DNA of 64,000 nt from Psychrobacter sp. UBA3962 (GTDB lineage: Bacteria; Pseudomonadota; Gammaproteobacteria; Pseudomonadales; Moraxellaceae), in contig NZ_DGDC01000013.1 in the NCBI RefSeq assembly GCF_002385225.1, positions 62,001 to 126,000 on the forward strand, written 5' to 3'. The notes under the pieces were generated by a model. It did not search any database, was not told the origin of the DNA, and saw nothing but the letters and a program-made list of their open reading frames with translations. Position numbers and translations under genes: made by a program. Each line of letters opens with the position of its first letter. Position 1 is the first letter of the stretch. Below, piece by piece: positions 35,201 to 42,454 of this stretch.

Positions 35201-36475
35201 ACAGTCGTAACTGGGTAAGCCCTTATTTCTATCTACCACATTCAGAGTATTGTCCTCACCGCTAAAGACAATAACCGCGGTTTTTAGAGCCACCCCTAAC
35301 GGATTACGATAGTCATCATTAGTAGCCTTAAACTGATTGAGATGGCGAGCATAATCTTGGCCACAACGCCAAGATAGGGCTTTATCTGACTGAACTCCCT
35401 CAATGCCTAATGCTTGGTTTAGATTTGGGCTCAATGCTACTGTTGAGTTTAAGGTCGATCTCACCGATTCTGAACGACACTGCTGTAAGATCTGTTGGCG
35501 GTAAGCCAAGTCATCATGAATGGATGAGGGATATTTTGCTATTAAGGACTGAGTCATCATGGCTAAAGGGTCTAAGTTTGACATTGGCCCTACAGGCTCA
35601 CTTGATATCAACGCTGTTGAAGCTGTGTCCGCTGTTAGGATGACCATTACATTTCCTACGCTATAAGCCAAAGCATCCAACTCCTTGCTCTCAAAATGAC
35701 GCGCAGAACATTGATTATAGATAGGTTTTGAGTAAAATTTTCGAGCATTTTTTATAGAGAAAACTGGCTCTATATCTAACAAAGCGACTGGTTCATCATT
35801 ATTTTTGGAAGGAATTTGCTCTACGGGGGATTGATTAGAAGTATTGAGGACATCAACAATTTCAATGTCATTAATAGATAATGACTCAGCAGCATTCAAA
35901 GGATTACTTATACTGGCAATATTAACTGCTGTACTCTGAGTATTTGTGCCCATCATATAGGCAGACGCTTGGGCATAAGCGGCCATACTGCTGTTGAATA
36001 AGTCATCACCCGCTTTATGCTGTCTTACACAGTCAGGAAACTGCGGACACTGAGCTTTGATGAAGTTTTTAATTTTATAACGCTGTGACTCAGGGTGATG
36101 GCTATCGGCTATCTGACCAAGGGCTGCTACTGGAACCAATACCAGTTCTGTCGCCGCCTCACTCTGCTCAAAATCAGCGACTTTACCAATACCCACCTGT
36201 AAGTTATCTGCCATCAGTCCAGGCGTATCCATAAGATAGACTAAGGCTTGCTGTAAATACTGCAGGTGCTGTGTGTGATTGGGACCTGTATATAAGGCAG
36301 GATCAAGCAATAAAAATAAGACTGGTCCTGGCGCTTGTGCCGAGCTTGAATAATATCCCAAACTATAAACAGCCAAATCTCCTTTGGCCGGTGAAGTAGC
36401 TGCGGAGGCATAAGGGCTAATGACAAGCTGAATAAGCGTAACCATCACAATTAAAGCCATATTGATTGATGGCAT
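32294..36475 (-). CDS. pilY1: PilY1/PilC-type pilus tip adhesin
   Basis: PilY1 sits at the tip of type IV pili, mediates adhesion and controls extension. The 1393-residue protein has a signal peptide ending near SPYASA, a variable N-terminal half, and a C-terminal beta-propeller. The propeller carries HILYGAMDNALHIIDDATG at about 650 and the calcium loop DREEDGLTD at about 900, a close match to the DxDxDG site known in Pseudomonas PilY1. The N-terminal von Willebrand A-like part (VLFLLLDPALY) lacks a DxSxS metal site. A gap of 202 nt separates it from pilX. Confidence 0.9.
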   Translation of the reverse strand: MPSINMALIVMVTLIQLVISPYASAATSPAKGDLAVYSLGYYSSSAQAPGPVLFLLLDPALYTGPNHTQHLQYLQQALVYLMDTPGLMADNLQVGIGKVADFEQSEAATELVLVPVAALGQIADSHHPESQRYKIKNFIKAQCPQFPDCVRQHKAGDDLFNSSMAAYAQASAYMMGTNTQSTAVNIASISNPLNAAESLSINDIEIVDVLNTSNQSPVEQIPSKNNDEPVALLDIEPVFSIKNARKFYSKPIYNQCSARHFESKELDALAYSVGNVMVILTADTASTALISSEPVGPMSNLDPLAMMTQSLIAKYPSSIHDDLAYRQQILQQCRSESVRSTLNSTVALSPNLNQALGIEGVQSDKALSWRCGQDYARHLNQFKATNDDYRNPLGVALKTAVIVFSGEDNTLNVVDRNKGLPSYDCLAASVTPETRQKCLLGQYGHSYGEGGVFQSVGSMDAKSDQGVKQSMALAQALTVMAKNLTTQPSARVRKAPIQLTNFMHSNKLFKERYQTYLQPQFGSLQAQWPGGVSKYQSSVVNDIFAAEAIKGKPQLLKNPRNVYLSQSEARNLIAQTPDSINRFQLPKLTQKQQTKLRQSLLSYRFDTSPPSAGIHHSTPIALISKAQPLLSNQSNSINSSGSQKYSYKKHILYGAMDNALHIIDDATGEEVAAYFAQEVLAENGQYKAITQDSLAASTEAHPSFGIDGPWIQYARYITNAEGESIAKPLYVFGGARLGARAYYGLDLTGLDKVDSAQNLNGFAPKQLFTITPDRQDFGQLYFKQLGYSWSKPVITHINWFGEPKLVAILSGGYDANEYDKPDGLRERYYLQQGLQSILGNALYIIDAKTGVPLIVVTADNETQSIISSKDDNGFSDLSKDAGKVLQVANDSMLYSITGSVKAMDREEDGLTDHLYFADLEGQLFRLDIDNVASSAGLASKVRVVRLADFRSKKNSPGPRFYETPVVTLQNHNSIDSFSGKFATVSVASGDRSHPLRITDPSKHTVSLEIDYLDSLGHSQILRATHKRFLTTEEAGIKLENSDWYLTVSDMALLRDINSSSNIRFENGHFQLGTKLFQPGSWLKVTTTFASTDKVSASLRVPSSFDSNNPNKSLSAIVDPLAPILSATKDWISIKPMTTEKMSALSLTANQVYTLYDKDVTNPNLFNMPLAALQTRDIYLTEEGFPDLSTMDVSDPQLSGYHKQGWRSPLTQFGQQGADIQEDGVVEGPNNQNRVSGSNSSASSHAIKAFGPMFAVSNKLYLTAYNPVPKWEPLAACRAQLIGSTEVYQFCLPYGNCNRANKTYRNHLQRISYGNGLNPLSWKTVGEGKARQLFTAQVSGVYSEANLIEEIQLSAPVNLNDIQATPKFVNSFTLQPRLFLEQWFDYSNHLSVSN

Positions 36476-36677
36476 AAGTTGCCTAAACCTTAGAAGGTAT
36501 TTTTTAACTAACTGCAGTACGCTAAGGCAGAGCCTCTGTAGACAGGCAACAACATGGTTATTAAATTGAAAGTTATTATCCTCGATAGGTCATTATCCTT
36601 AGCCACTTAACGGGCTATTTAGGCACTATTAGCTGGTAATAAATCAGCTACTATTGTGATTACAAACTAAATTAAGG

Positions 36678-37559
36678 TCATCCATCAGGCACTGCCTGAT
36701 AAGAAAACACATAGTCTTGCACTTGGACATTGAATGGTGTGCCTGTTCTTTTTAAACAAGCCAACTGATTTTCGGTCTTACCAAACCAAGTATTATGTGA
36801 GGCTGTTATAGTCACCGGTTTGGCCAGGCAATCATCAATTTGACCCAGACGAGCTCTGCTAAAGCTTGGCATGACAGAGGTGACATAAAGCCGAATGTGG
36901 GTTGGCTTATTACTTTCTAAGTCTTGTCCAGAGGGACCAGAAAACGGAGTGGCTGTATGAGTTTTGGTCGTATCCTTAGTTTTTATCTGCTCTAAATTTT
37001 GATTTGCTATTGGATTTATTCGTACAAATGATAGCTGGGTAGCGATGATTTTTCGGTTACTAATAAAGTGACTATTATCACTGTCCGCCAAATTACAGTA
37101 GCCGTTAGGGTTTATAGCCTCCTTGCCATGCGTCATTATTTTTGCGCTAGAAGCGCTATAAATGGTCGAGTTCAATTTTGGCTGATAGCAAACCGTATAT
37201 TCTGTCAGAGCTAGCTTTTCTTCCTGTTTTGACAGGTAACCAAAAGGTCCAGATTCTGCTACTAATAAGCTTAATTGCTCCTTATCTTTTGACAGCTTAT
37301 CTAGCTGTCGTAGCGGGGCATCAGATGATTGAAACAATAGCTGATTGATTTGAAAAGTTGTGGTCAAATCCAAAGAGGTATTAGCACTTCTTAAAGCAAT
37401 AAGGCTGGCGGTAGCCATTAATAACAAGAGCAATAGCACTATCATCAATACGGCCCCTTGTTGCCCGTGATTGTGTGGCCTCTGATTATTAAGTCGGCTC
37501 CTAGAACGGCTATTTGTTACATAGGCAAGGTTTGCCTTTAGATTTCCAGCTGTTTTCAT
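36678..37559 (-). CDS. pilX: Minor pilin PilX
   Basis: A 293-residue protein with a long basic leader of about 53 residues and the hydrophobic segment QQG-AVLMIVLLLLLLMATASLIALRSA. As in PilX/GspK-type minor pilins, position 5 is not glutamate. It lies between pilW and pilY1, the canonical place for PilX. The long leader and Ser/Thr-rich mature domain are longer than in Pseudomonas PilX. Function is inferred: forming the pilus-tip initiation complex. Confidence 0.85.
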   Translation of the reverse strand: MKTAGNLKANLAYVTNSRSRSRLNNQRPHNHGQQGAVLMIVLLLLLLMATASLIALRSANTSLDLTTTFQINQLLFQSSDAPLRQLDKLSKDKEQLSLLVAESGPFGYLSKQEEKLALTEYTVCYQPKLNSTIYSASSAKIMTHGKEAINPNGYCNLADSDNSHFISNRKIIATQLSFVRINPIANQNLEQIKTKDTTKTHTATPFSGPSGQDLESNKPTHIRLYVTSVMPSFSRARLGQIDDCLAKPVTITASHNTWFGKTENQLACLKRTGTPFNVQVQDYVFSYQAVPDG

Positions 37560-37572
37560 TACCCCTGCTTAA

Positions 37573-38637
37573 TCATTGGCTGAGCCGTGTATTACGTAGT
37601 GCTACCACAGTTTGTAATGTTTGACGATTATAATGAGGCGTTGTTCGTCTAATCTGATAGTCCTCACCTTGCAAGTGAATGATCGCTCGCTTCTTTTTTC
37701 TATTATCTTCACTCACTGTACTCATACTTCGAGCGATAATCCCTAACTCAATCGCCACAATAGGAGCATCATAGACATAGTTTGAGCCAATCAGTATCGT
37801 ATTTTGATTTGGAGTGCGCTTAGATAGATAGGTATCGATAGGCATATAAGCCACTCCTTGCTCTAATTGAACGCCTAGCTTAACTGAAAAATAATCCACC
37901 CTATTAATCAGTATCACCCCATTGTCGCCAAAGCCCTTGATACTCCGACTATTTATAGCCACATCACTGACATCTTGCGACCCATTTACTACATAGCTAC
38001 CGGCATCACAGGCCAAGACAATGGCCTGTGCTTTGTTCTCCTTACCAACACGCTGATTGTCTGTACGCGTAAAATAGCGCTCAATAACCATATCTCCTTT
38101 ATTAACTGTCCTACCTTCACAGTCATAACTGTCAAAAGGAGCCCGATACTGTATGGTCAACTGATCACTGGTAACAGGGGCTATAAGATTACTGGGACCC
38201 GCTCCATTTTTGGTCAACAGCCTAGACTCAATGCCGCGTACTCCTCTTAAATTGCCCACTGTGATCGGCTTGCCCGCTAAGCTTGATTGCGAGCTATCTT
38301 CAGATCCCGTTAATACAATCCCTGTCCCAGTCGTTTGTTGTCGCATTGAGCTTGAAGCACCCAAGTTGGCATGGGAGATCTCTTTAACCATCGAAGTTAA
38401 CCCAAAAACAGCTGCATCTTGCACTTCAGAGACAGAGCGCTGTAGCTTTTGAGTCCTCATGCTATGGGTAAAAACCTGGAAAGCCGCTGAGCTTATCACT
38501 AACCCCAAGCTCAAGGCTAACATGAGTTCAATCAAGGTAAATCCTTGCTCAGTTGGCATCATATTGCTCTTAGAGTGGCACAACTTTTTGGCTAAAGCTT
38601 TAACTGGCCGCTTTTTCTGATTGGCTCTATAGAGCAT
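37573..38637 (-). CDS. pilW: Minor pilin PilW
   Basis: A 354-residue prepilin with the site G-FTLIELMLALSLGLVISSAAFQVF. From the ATG at 38637 the leader is about 32 residues, and that ATG overlaps the pilV stop (TGATG), which suggests coupling. A second in-frame start (MMPTEQ at 38562) has AAGAG just upstream and would give a conventional 7-residue leader; both are possible. It is part of the pilV-pilW-pilX-pilY1 order. Confidence 0.87.
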   Translation of the reverse strand: MLYRANQKKRPVKALAKKLCHSKSNMMPTEQGFTLIELMLALSLGLVISSAAFQVFTHSMRTQKLQRSVSEVQDAAVFGLTSMVKEISHANLGASSSMRQQTTGTGIVLTGSEDSSQSSLAGKPITVGNLRGVRGIESRLLTKNGAGPSNLIAPVTSDQLTIQYRAPFDSYDCEGRTVNKGDMVIERYFTRTDNQRVGKENKAQAIVLACDAGSYVVNGSQDVSDVAINSRSIKGFGDNGVILINRVDYFSVKLGVQLEQGVAYMPIDTYLSKRTPNQNTILIGSNYVYDAPIVAIELGIIARSMSTVSEDNRKKKRAIIHLQGEDYQIRRTTPHYNRQTLQTVVALRNTRLSQ

Positions 38638-39200
38638 CAGTTAATCTCAGCAAAGACACAGTCAGCTTGTTTCGCAATGCCACCATCTGAATTAAAACAA
38701 CCCATTGATTCGCTGTACTCATTGCTACTTTGACCCATACCACTTTGATTATTTGCTGTGGTCTTTCCCCAAGCTACTATTAAGCACTTTGGCATTACCC
38801 CGTCGCTAACTTCTGGACAATCCATCATACCTAGGCTAAATCCTTGTCTGGATGCCTGCTGTTTTAAATTTATGACATCATTTCGTGCCAGCTGCTCTGC
38901 ACTGCATCCTTTACTTTGAAGACAGTTTTTGGCTTCAAGACGCCCCGTGGCATTCAAGTATTGTTGATAAATGCTAAAGTCTTGTAGCTGACTATTGGCT
39001 CTTAAACGCTCCGTTGATTCACTTAAGATCATCAACGCCCGCAGGCGCATCATTGAGTGATGGGTACTGCTCATGGCCTGACTCTGCAAGATAGCATAGC
39101 CTAAAGAAGCGCTGCTAAATATAAACAAGGCTACCATGACCTCTATAAGACCAAATCCCTGCTGCTGACTACCATTGTATAATTGCGAGCTCCTAACCAT
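38637..39200 (-). CDS. pilV: Minor pilin PilV
   Basis: A 187-residue prepilin with cleavage site QQG-FGLIEVMVALFIFSSASLGYA and Glu5. The order pilV, pilW, pilX, pilY1 and the overlapping stop/start with pilW identify it. The globular domain has several cysteines (KNCLQSKGCS, MDCPEV, MGCFNSDGG, ADCVF). The fimT/fimU gene that often precedes pilV is not in this window. Confidence 0.85.
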   Translation of the reverse strand: MVRSSQLYNGSQQQGFGLIEVMVALFIFSSASLGYAILQSQAMSSTHHSMMRLRALMILSESTERLRANSQLQDFSIYQQYLNATGRLEAKNCLQSKGCSAEQLARNDVINLKQQASRQGFSLGMMDCPEVSDGVMPKCLIVAWGKTTANNQSGMGQSSNEYSESMGCFNSDGGIAKQADCVFAEIN

Positions 39201-39335
39201 AGTCGAGCTACCCTTAGCGTATTAAAAACGGAATAGTATGTTAATATCCAATAAGTGATATTGCGTTAATACTAGCAAAATACAATTAAGTTAAACTTAA
39301 TATTATAATACCTAATTTTTATGATAAAGGGGAAT

Positions 39336-40136
39336 TTATTTACCGTGAGAGACACAATAAGCCCTGATTTTTGTATCAGGGCTGGTCTGAGTTATGATTT
39401 TGGCGATTGCAACCAAGGTGGTTCCAGTAGTCACCACGTCATCAAATAATAACAATCGCTTCACTGGAGGGGGTGTGTTCATATTGAAAGCATGGCTTAT
39501 GTTGGCTTGACGTTCGTTTCTGGCCAAACCTTGCTGACTAACCGCGTCATCGATACGACTTATGCCATGCCACAAGGGTATTTGCCAGTGCTTTGATAAA
39601 TAGTAAGCCAATACTGAGACAGGATCATAACCCCGCTTTTTTAGTCGATTGGAGGTAGTCGGTGTAGGCACAATGACACTGTTGGTGGCATGACACCCCT
39701 TTGGTCTGGGCAGTTGTCGAATGGCGTGGACCAATACCGGCAAAGCATCGACTTGTTCTTTGTATTTAAAAGCAATGATGGCCGCCCTTATATAGCTTAG
39801 ATGCGGAGCCGCTGCTTGAATTTGGAATGTGAGAGGAGAGGCTAACTGAGAGTTAACGGAATCTGAAGCCTCAATAGGGATAAGATGCTGCAATAGCTCA
39901 GGCCGCCAAGAGACACTCTCATGACAAGCCTGACAAATAATTGACGAAAAAAAAGAGCGCTTACCATTTAAGCCCTCTTTTTGTACAACTGCTGGATTAC
40001 TATGGCAGACACAACAAATACTTTGTAGATACTGTACCCGCCACATACCCAGTTGGTAAAAAGCAGGCAAAGCTCGTTGTATTACTCTTGATCGTATAAT
40101 TTTTCGCTGTGCCACTTTTTGGGTTAAAGAAGTCAA
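39336..40136 (-). CDS. comF: ComF family phosphoribosyltransferase-like protein
   Basis: A 266-residue protein with an N-terminal cysteine-rich zinc finger (CCVCHSN and ICQACHES) and a C-terminal PRTase fold with the phosphoribosyl-binding loop LLLFDDVVTTGTTL at about 231-244. ComF/GntX proteins are linked to DNA uptake and transformation, a known trait of Moraxellaceae, though their reaction is not established. It starts 6 nt after pldA, so the two are co-transcribed. Downstream lies the pilus operon, also tied to DNA uptake. Confidence 0.88.
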   Translation of the reverse strand: MTSLTQKVAQRKIIRSRVIQRALPAFYQLGMWRVQYLQSICCVCHSNPAVVQKEGLNGKRSFFSSIICQACHESVSWRPELLQHLIPIEASDSVNSQLASPLTFQIQAAAPHLSYIRAAIIAFKYKEQVDALPVLVHAIRQLPRPKGCHATNSVIVPTPTTSNRLKKRGYDPVSVLAYYLSKHWQIPLWHGISRIDDAVSQQGLARNERQANISHAFNMNTPPPVKRLLLFDDVVTTGTTLVAIAKIITQTSPDTKIRAYCVSHGK

Positions 40137-40142
40137 TGACCT

Positions 40143-41465
40143 CTATAGCCCTTTCCAATCATTTAAAGAAAGACCCACACCCACGGCAGTAGTTTCTTCA
40201 TTATAGTCGATGATGGATTCGCCATAACCATGGAAAATTTGGATAAAGCCATGCACATCACGCGATAAAGGAAGTGTATAATCTAACTGAACCGCCCCTT
40301 TTTCTGTATCAAAATTATAACGACCTAAGACAGACAAGTTCTCCCCTCGACCAAAGTCATATAACGCTTTAAGCTCGCCATGGCCATAGTAATCTGTAAT
40401 ATCTGGGTTATCACTCGACTTGGAGTTATTCTTCTCTTTAACATGGGTCCAAATCTTAGGCTGAAGACTAAACTTACCCCACTCAGCCCCACCCATTAAA
40501 TACAAGCGGTTCCAAGAACGCGACCAAGGGTCAGACTGACCGTTAGAGTGGTGAATAGCCCCCGCCCCCAACATACGCAAACGACCATTAAAAGGTAGGT
40601 TTGCTGTTACTGGCTGAGTAATAAACACCTCAGGCATATAGTCAGTAGCTCTAAAGGGACGTGAATGCTCACTGTTGTAAACCTGCCAATGCATTTGCTG
40701 AGTATAACCAAACCAAACATCGGCGTTGGTATCAAATACGTCTTCTAAAATTTTAGCCTTCAAAGAGATCTGTGCTTTAAGCTCTAAATTATCAGCATAT
40801 TTATTGCCATAATCGTCAAATTCAGCTTCGGTAGGATCTTGAGTAGGCGTTTTTGGGTGGCGATTGGGGTTGTATTGAACATAAGCGGGCAATAAATAAA
40901 TAGGACGATGCGGTCTAACAGTCCAGGTCCCCTGCTCGCTATTTTTATCTAAATCATAGGCCAGACTAAGTGGGGTATAAGCCTCATAATCCTCAACCGT
41001 AACGCCAGCTTTAGCCAGTTGTTCGTTACCAAAAGCAGTCGGCGCTCCAGGAGAAGTATTGTCTTCTACTTCAGCAGCTAACTCTGGATCTCCCTCTGAA
41101 GCTTCATTGCCTTCAGTTGCAAAGACTGCAGTTGGACGCAGATCAGTAAAGCTGGCCTTAACCGTTTCAACAAGATCTAAAGGTACTTTTTCACGACCTA
41201 CAACAACTTCTTCGCCAGTAGCGACTTTGTCATAACAAGCCAAACGAGCCGATTCTAGCTTTAAATCGGTACATTTCATAAAGGCATTAACAGCCACTTG
41301 TTGGGGGTTTGAGTCTATGGCTTGTCCAGCTGTGTTGCCAGTCTCAGCAAAAGCAGCATTAACAGTTAACGGCGCGCAACAAGCTGCCGCAACAGAAAAG
41401 GTCAAAAACTTAAGTTTTGGTGAAGGCAGTCTCGACTTCTTTATTAATGGCCGCAAAGTAATCAT
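40143..41465 (-). CDS. pldA: Outer-membrane phospholipase A
   Basis: PldA hydrolyses phospholipids that mislocalise to the outer leaflet of the outer membrane. The catalytic motif is HHSNGQSDPWSRSWNRLY, with His305 and Ser307 matching the His142/Ser144 pair of E. coli. The 440-residue protein has a signal peptide ending near VNAAFA. It also has an N-terminal extension of about 100 residues with a CTDLKLESARLACYDK element, absent from E. coli PldA. The C-terminal half has alternating beta-strand pattern and ends in LNDWKGL. Confidence 0.93.
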   Translation of the reverse strand: MITLRPLIKKSRLPSPKLKFLTFSVAAACCAPLTVNAAFAETGNTAGQAIDSNPQQVAVNAFMKCTDLKLESARLACYDKVATGEEVVVGREKVPLDLVETVKASFTDLRPTAVFATEGNEASEGDPELAAEVEDNTSPGAPTAFGNEQLAKAGVTVEDYEAYTPLSLAYDLDKNSEQGTWTVRPHRPIYLLPAYVQYNPNRHPKTPTQDPTEAEFDDYGNKYADNLELKAQISLKAKILEDVFDTNADVWFGYTQQMHWQVYNSEHSRPFRATDYMPEVFITQPVTANLPFNGRLRMLGAGAIHHSNGQSDPWSRSWNRLYLMGGAEWGKFSLQPKIWTHVKEKNNSKSSDNPDITDYYGHGELKALYDFGRGENLSVLGRYNFDTEKGAVQLDYTLPLSRDVHGFIQIFHGYGESIIDYNEETTAVGVGLSLNDWKGL

Positions 41466-41705
41466 GCGTATTCCTGATAATTAGGGTAAAAGAATTATTA
41501 TACTATTAAAAAAAGCAGTTAACTAAAAACATTATCATCTGTAAGTGACCAAAAGATAACTTATAAAGGGCTACCTAGCTCCCTGTAGAGGAGCGGTAAC
41601 TCTGCAAAAACAGGTTAAAAACTAAAAAACTGCAATATAAATAAAGATTGATAGCGACAAGTAGCTTAAGCCAAATAGATAAAAACTAAATTCGCTATAT
41701 ATGGC

Positions 41706-42254
41706 TTATTGAAAACGCTGCCCATTATGCTCTATCCACCCATGCTGGTGTCGTGCGGCAGGATCATGATGCGTCCAGTGTACTACTCCACCTTGTGGGT
41801 TGTATTCGTATTGGCCATAAAAGATCACTTCATCGCCTTTTTGTAAAGCATCAACTCTGGGTGCTAAATCTATATTATGAGCAATAAGCACTGTGTGTTT
41901 AGGCTCAACACCTTCTAATTGAACGATAAAGCGCTGATGGCGACTGCCCTTATTATCGTCAGCCAACACCGCTGTTACCTGCCCGCAGCCTCTAACCTGA
42001 ATAGAGTGACGTTGCTGCTCAAAGGCTTGCATAATTACGCCATTACGGCAGGCTATAGGAAATGCCTTAAGATCTTTTGCATCAGTAACAGCAGAGGTGT
42101 CTTCTACCTCTATTTCAATGTTACTAAGATTGGAGCCGCTTTCAAGCGTGCCTATCGCTTCGCCAGTTTTAGGGTCACAGGCACTCAATATTATTCCAGA
42201 GCTTAGCAGTAAGGCCAGCCCCAGCTTAGGAGTCATGTTTCGCACAGTCATCAC
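41706..42254 (-). CDS. Predicted lipoprotein with DUF3465-like OB-type domain
   Basis: A 182-residue protein with a lipobox (ILSAC at about 22-26) and a mature domain that includes HQRFIVQLEGVEPKHTVLIAHNIDLAPRV and WTHHDPAARHQHGWIEHNGQRF. The latter resembles the DUF3465 family of small periplasmic proteins; I base this on motif memory, so the name is tentative. It is downstream of dsbD on the same strand, 200 nt away. Confidence 0.65.
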   Translation of the reverse strand: MMTVRNMTPKLGLALLLSSGIILSACDPKTGEAIGTLESGSNLSNIEIEVEDTSAVTDAKDLKAFPIACRNGVIMQAFEQQRHSIQVRGCGQVTAVLADDNKGSRHQRFIVQLEGVEPKHTVLIAHNIDLAPRVDALQKGDEVIFYGQYEYNPQGGVVHWTHHDPAARHQHGWIEHNGQRFQ

Positions 42255-42454
42255 CTTAAAGATAACATGTGAAGCAATATAGTGTAAAATTATGTATTTA
42301 TCAAGTAATAAGAAGTTAAGACAGTATAGCTAATAATTGTTGAAATAACCCCTATTTTATAACAATAAGAAGGCGTACTATTTTGAAGCACGCCTACAAT
42401 CAAATACTATTAATAAGTAAATACTGTTAATAATTTTACTCTAAGCCTCAGGCT

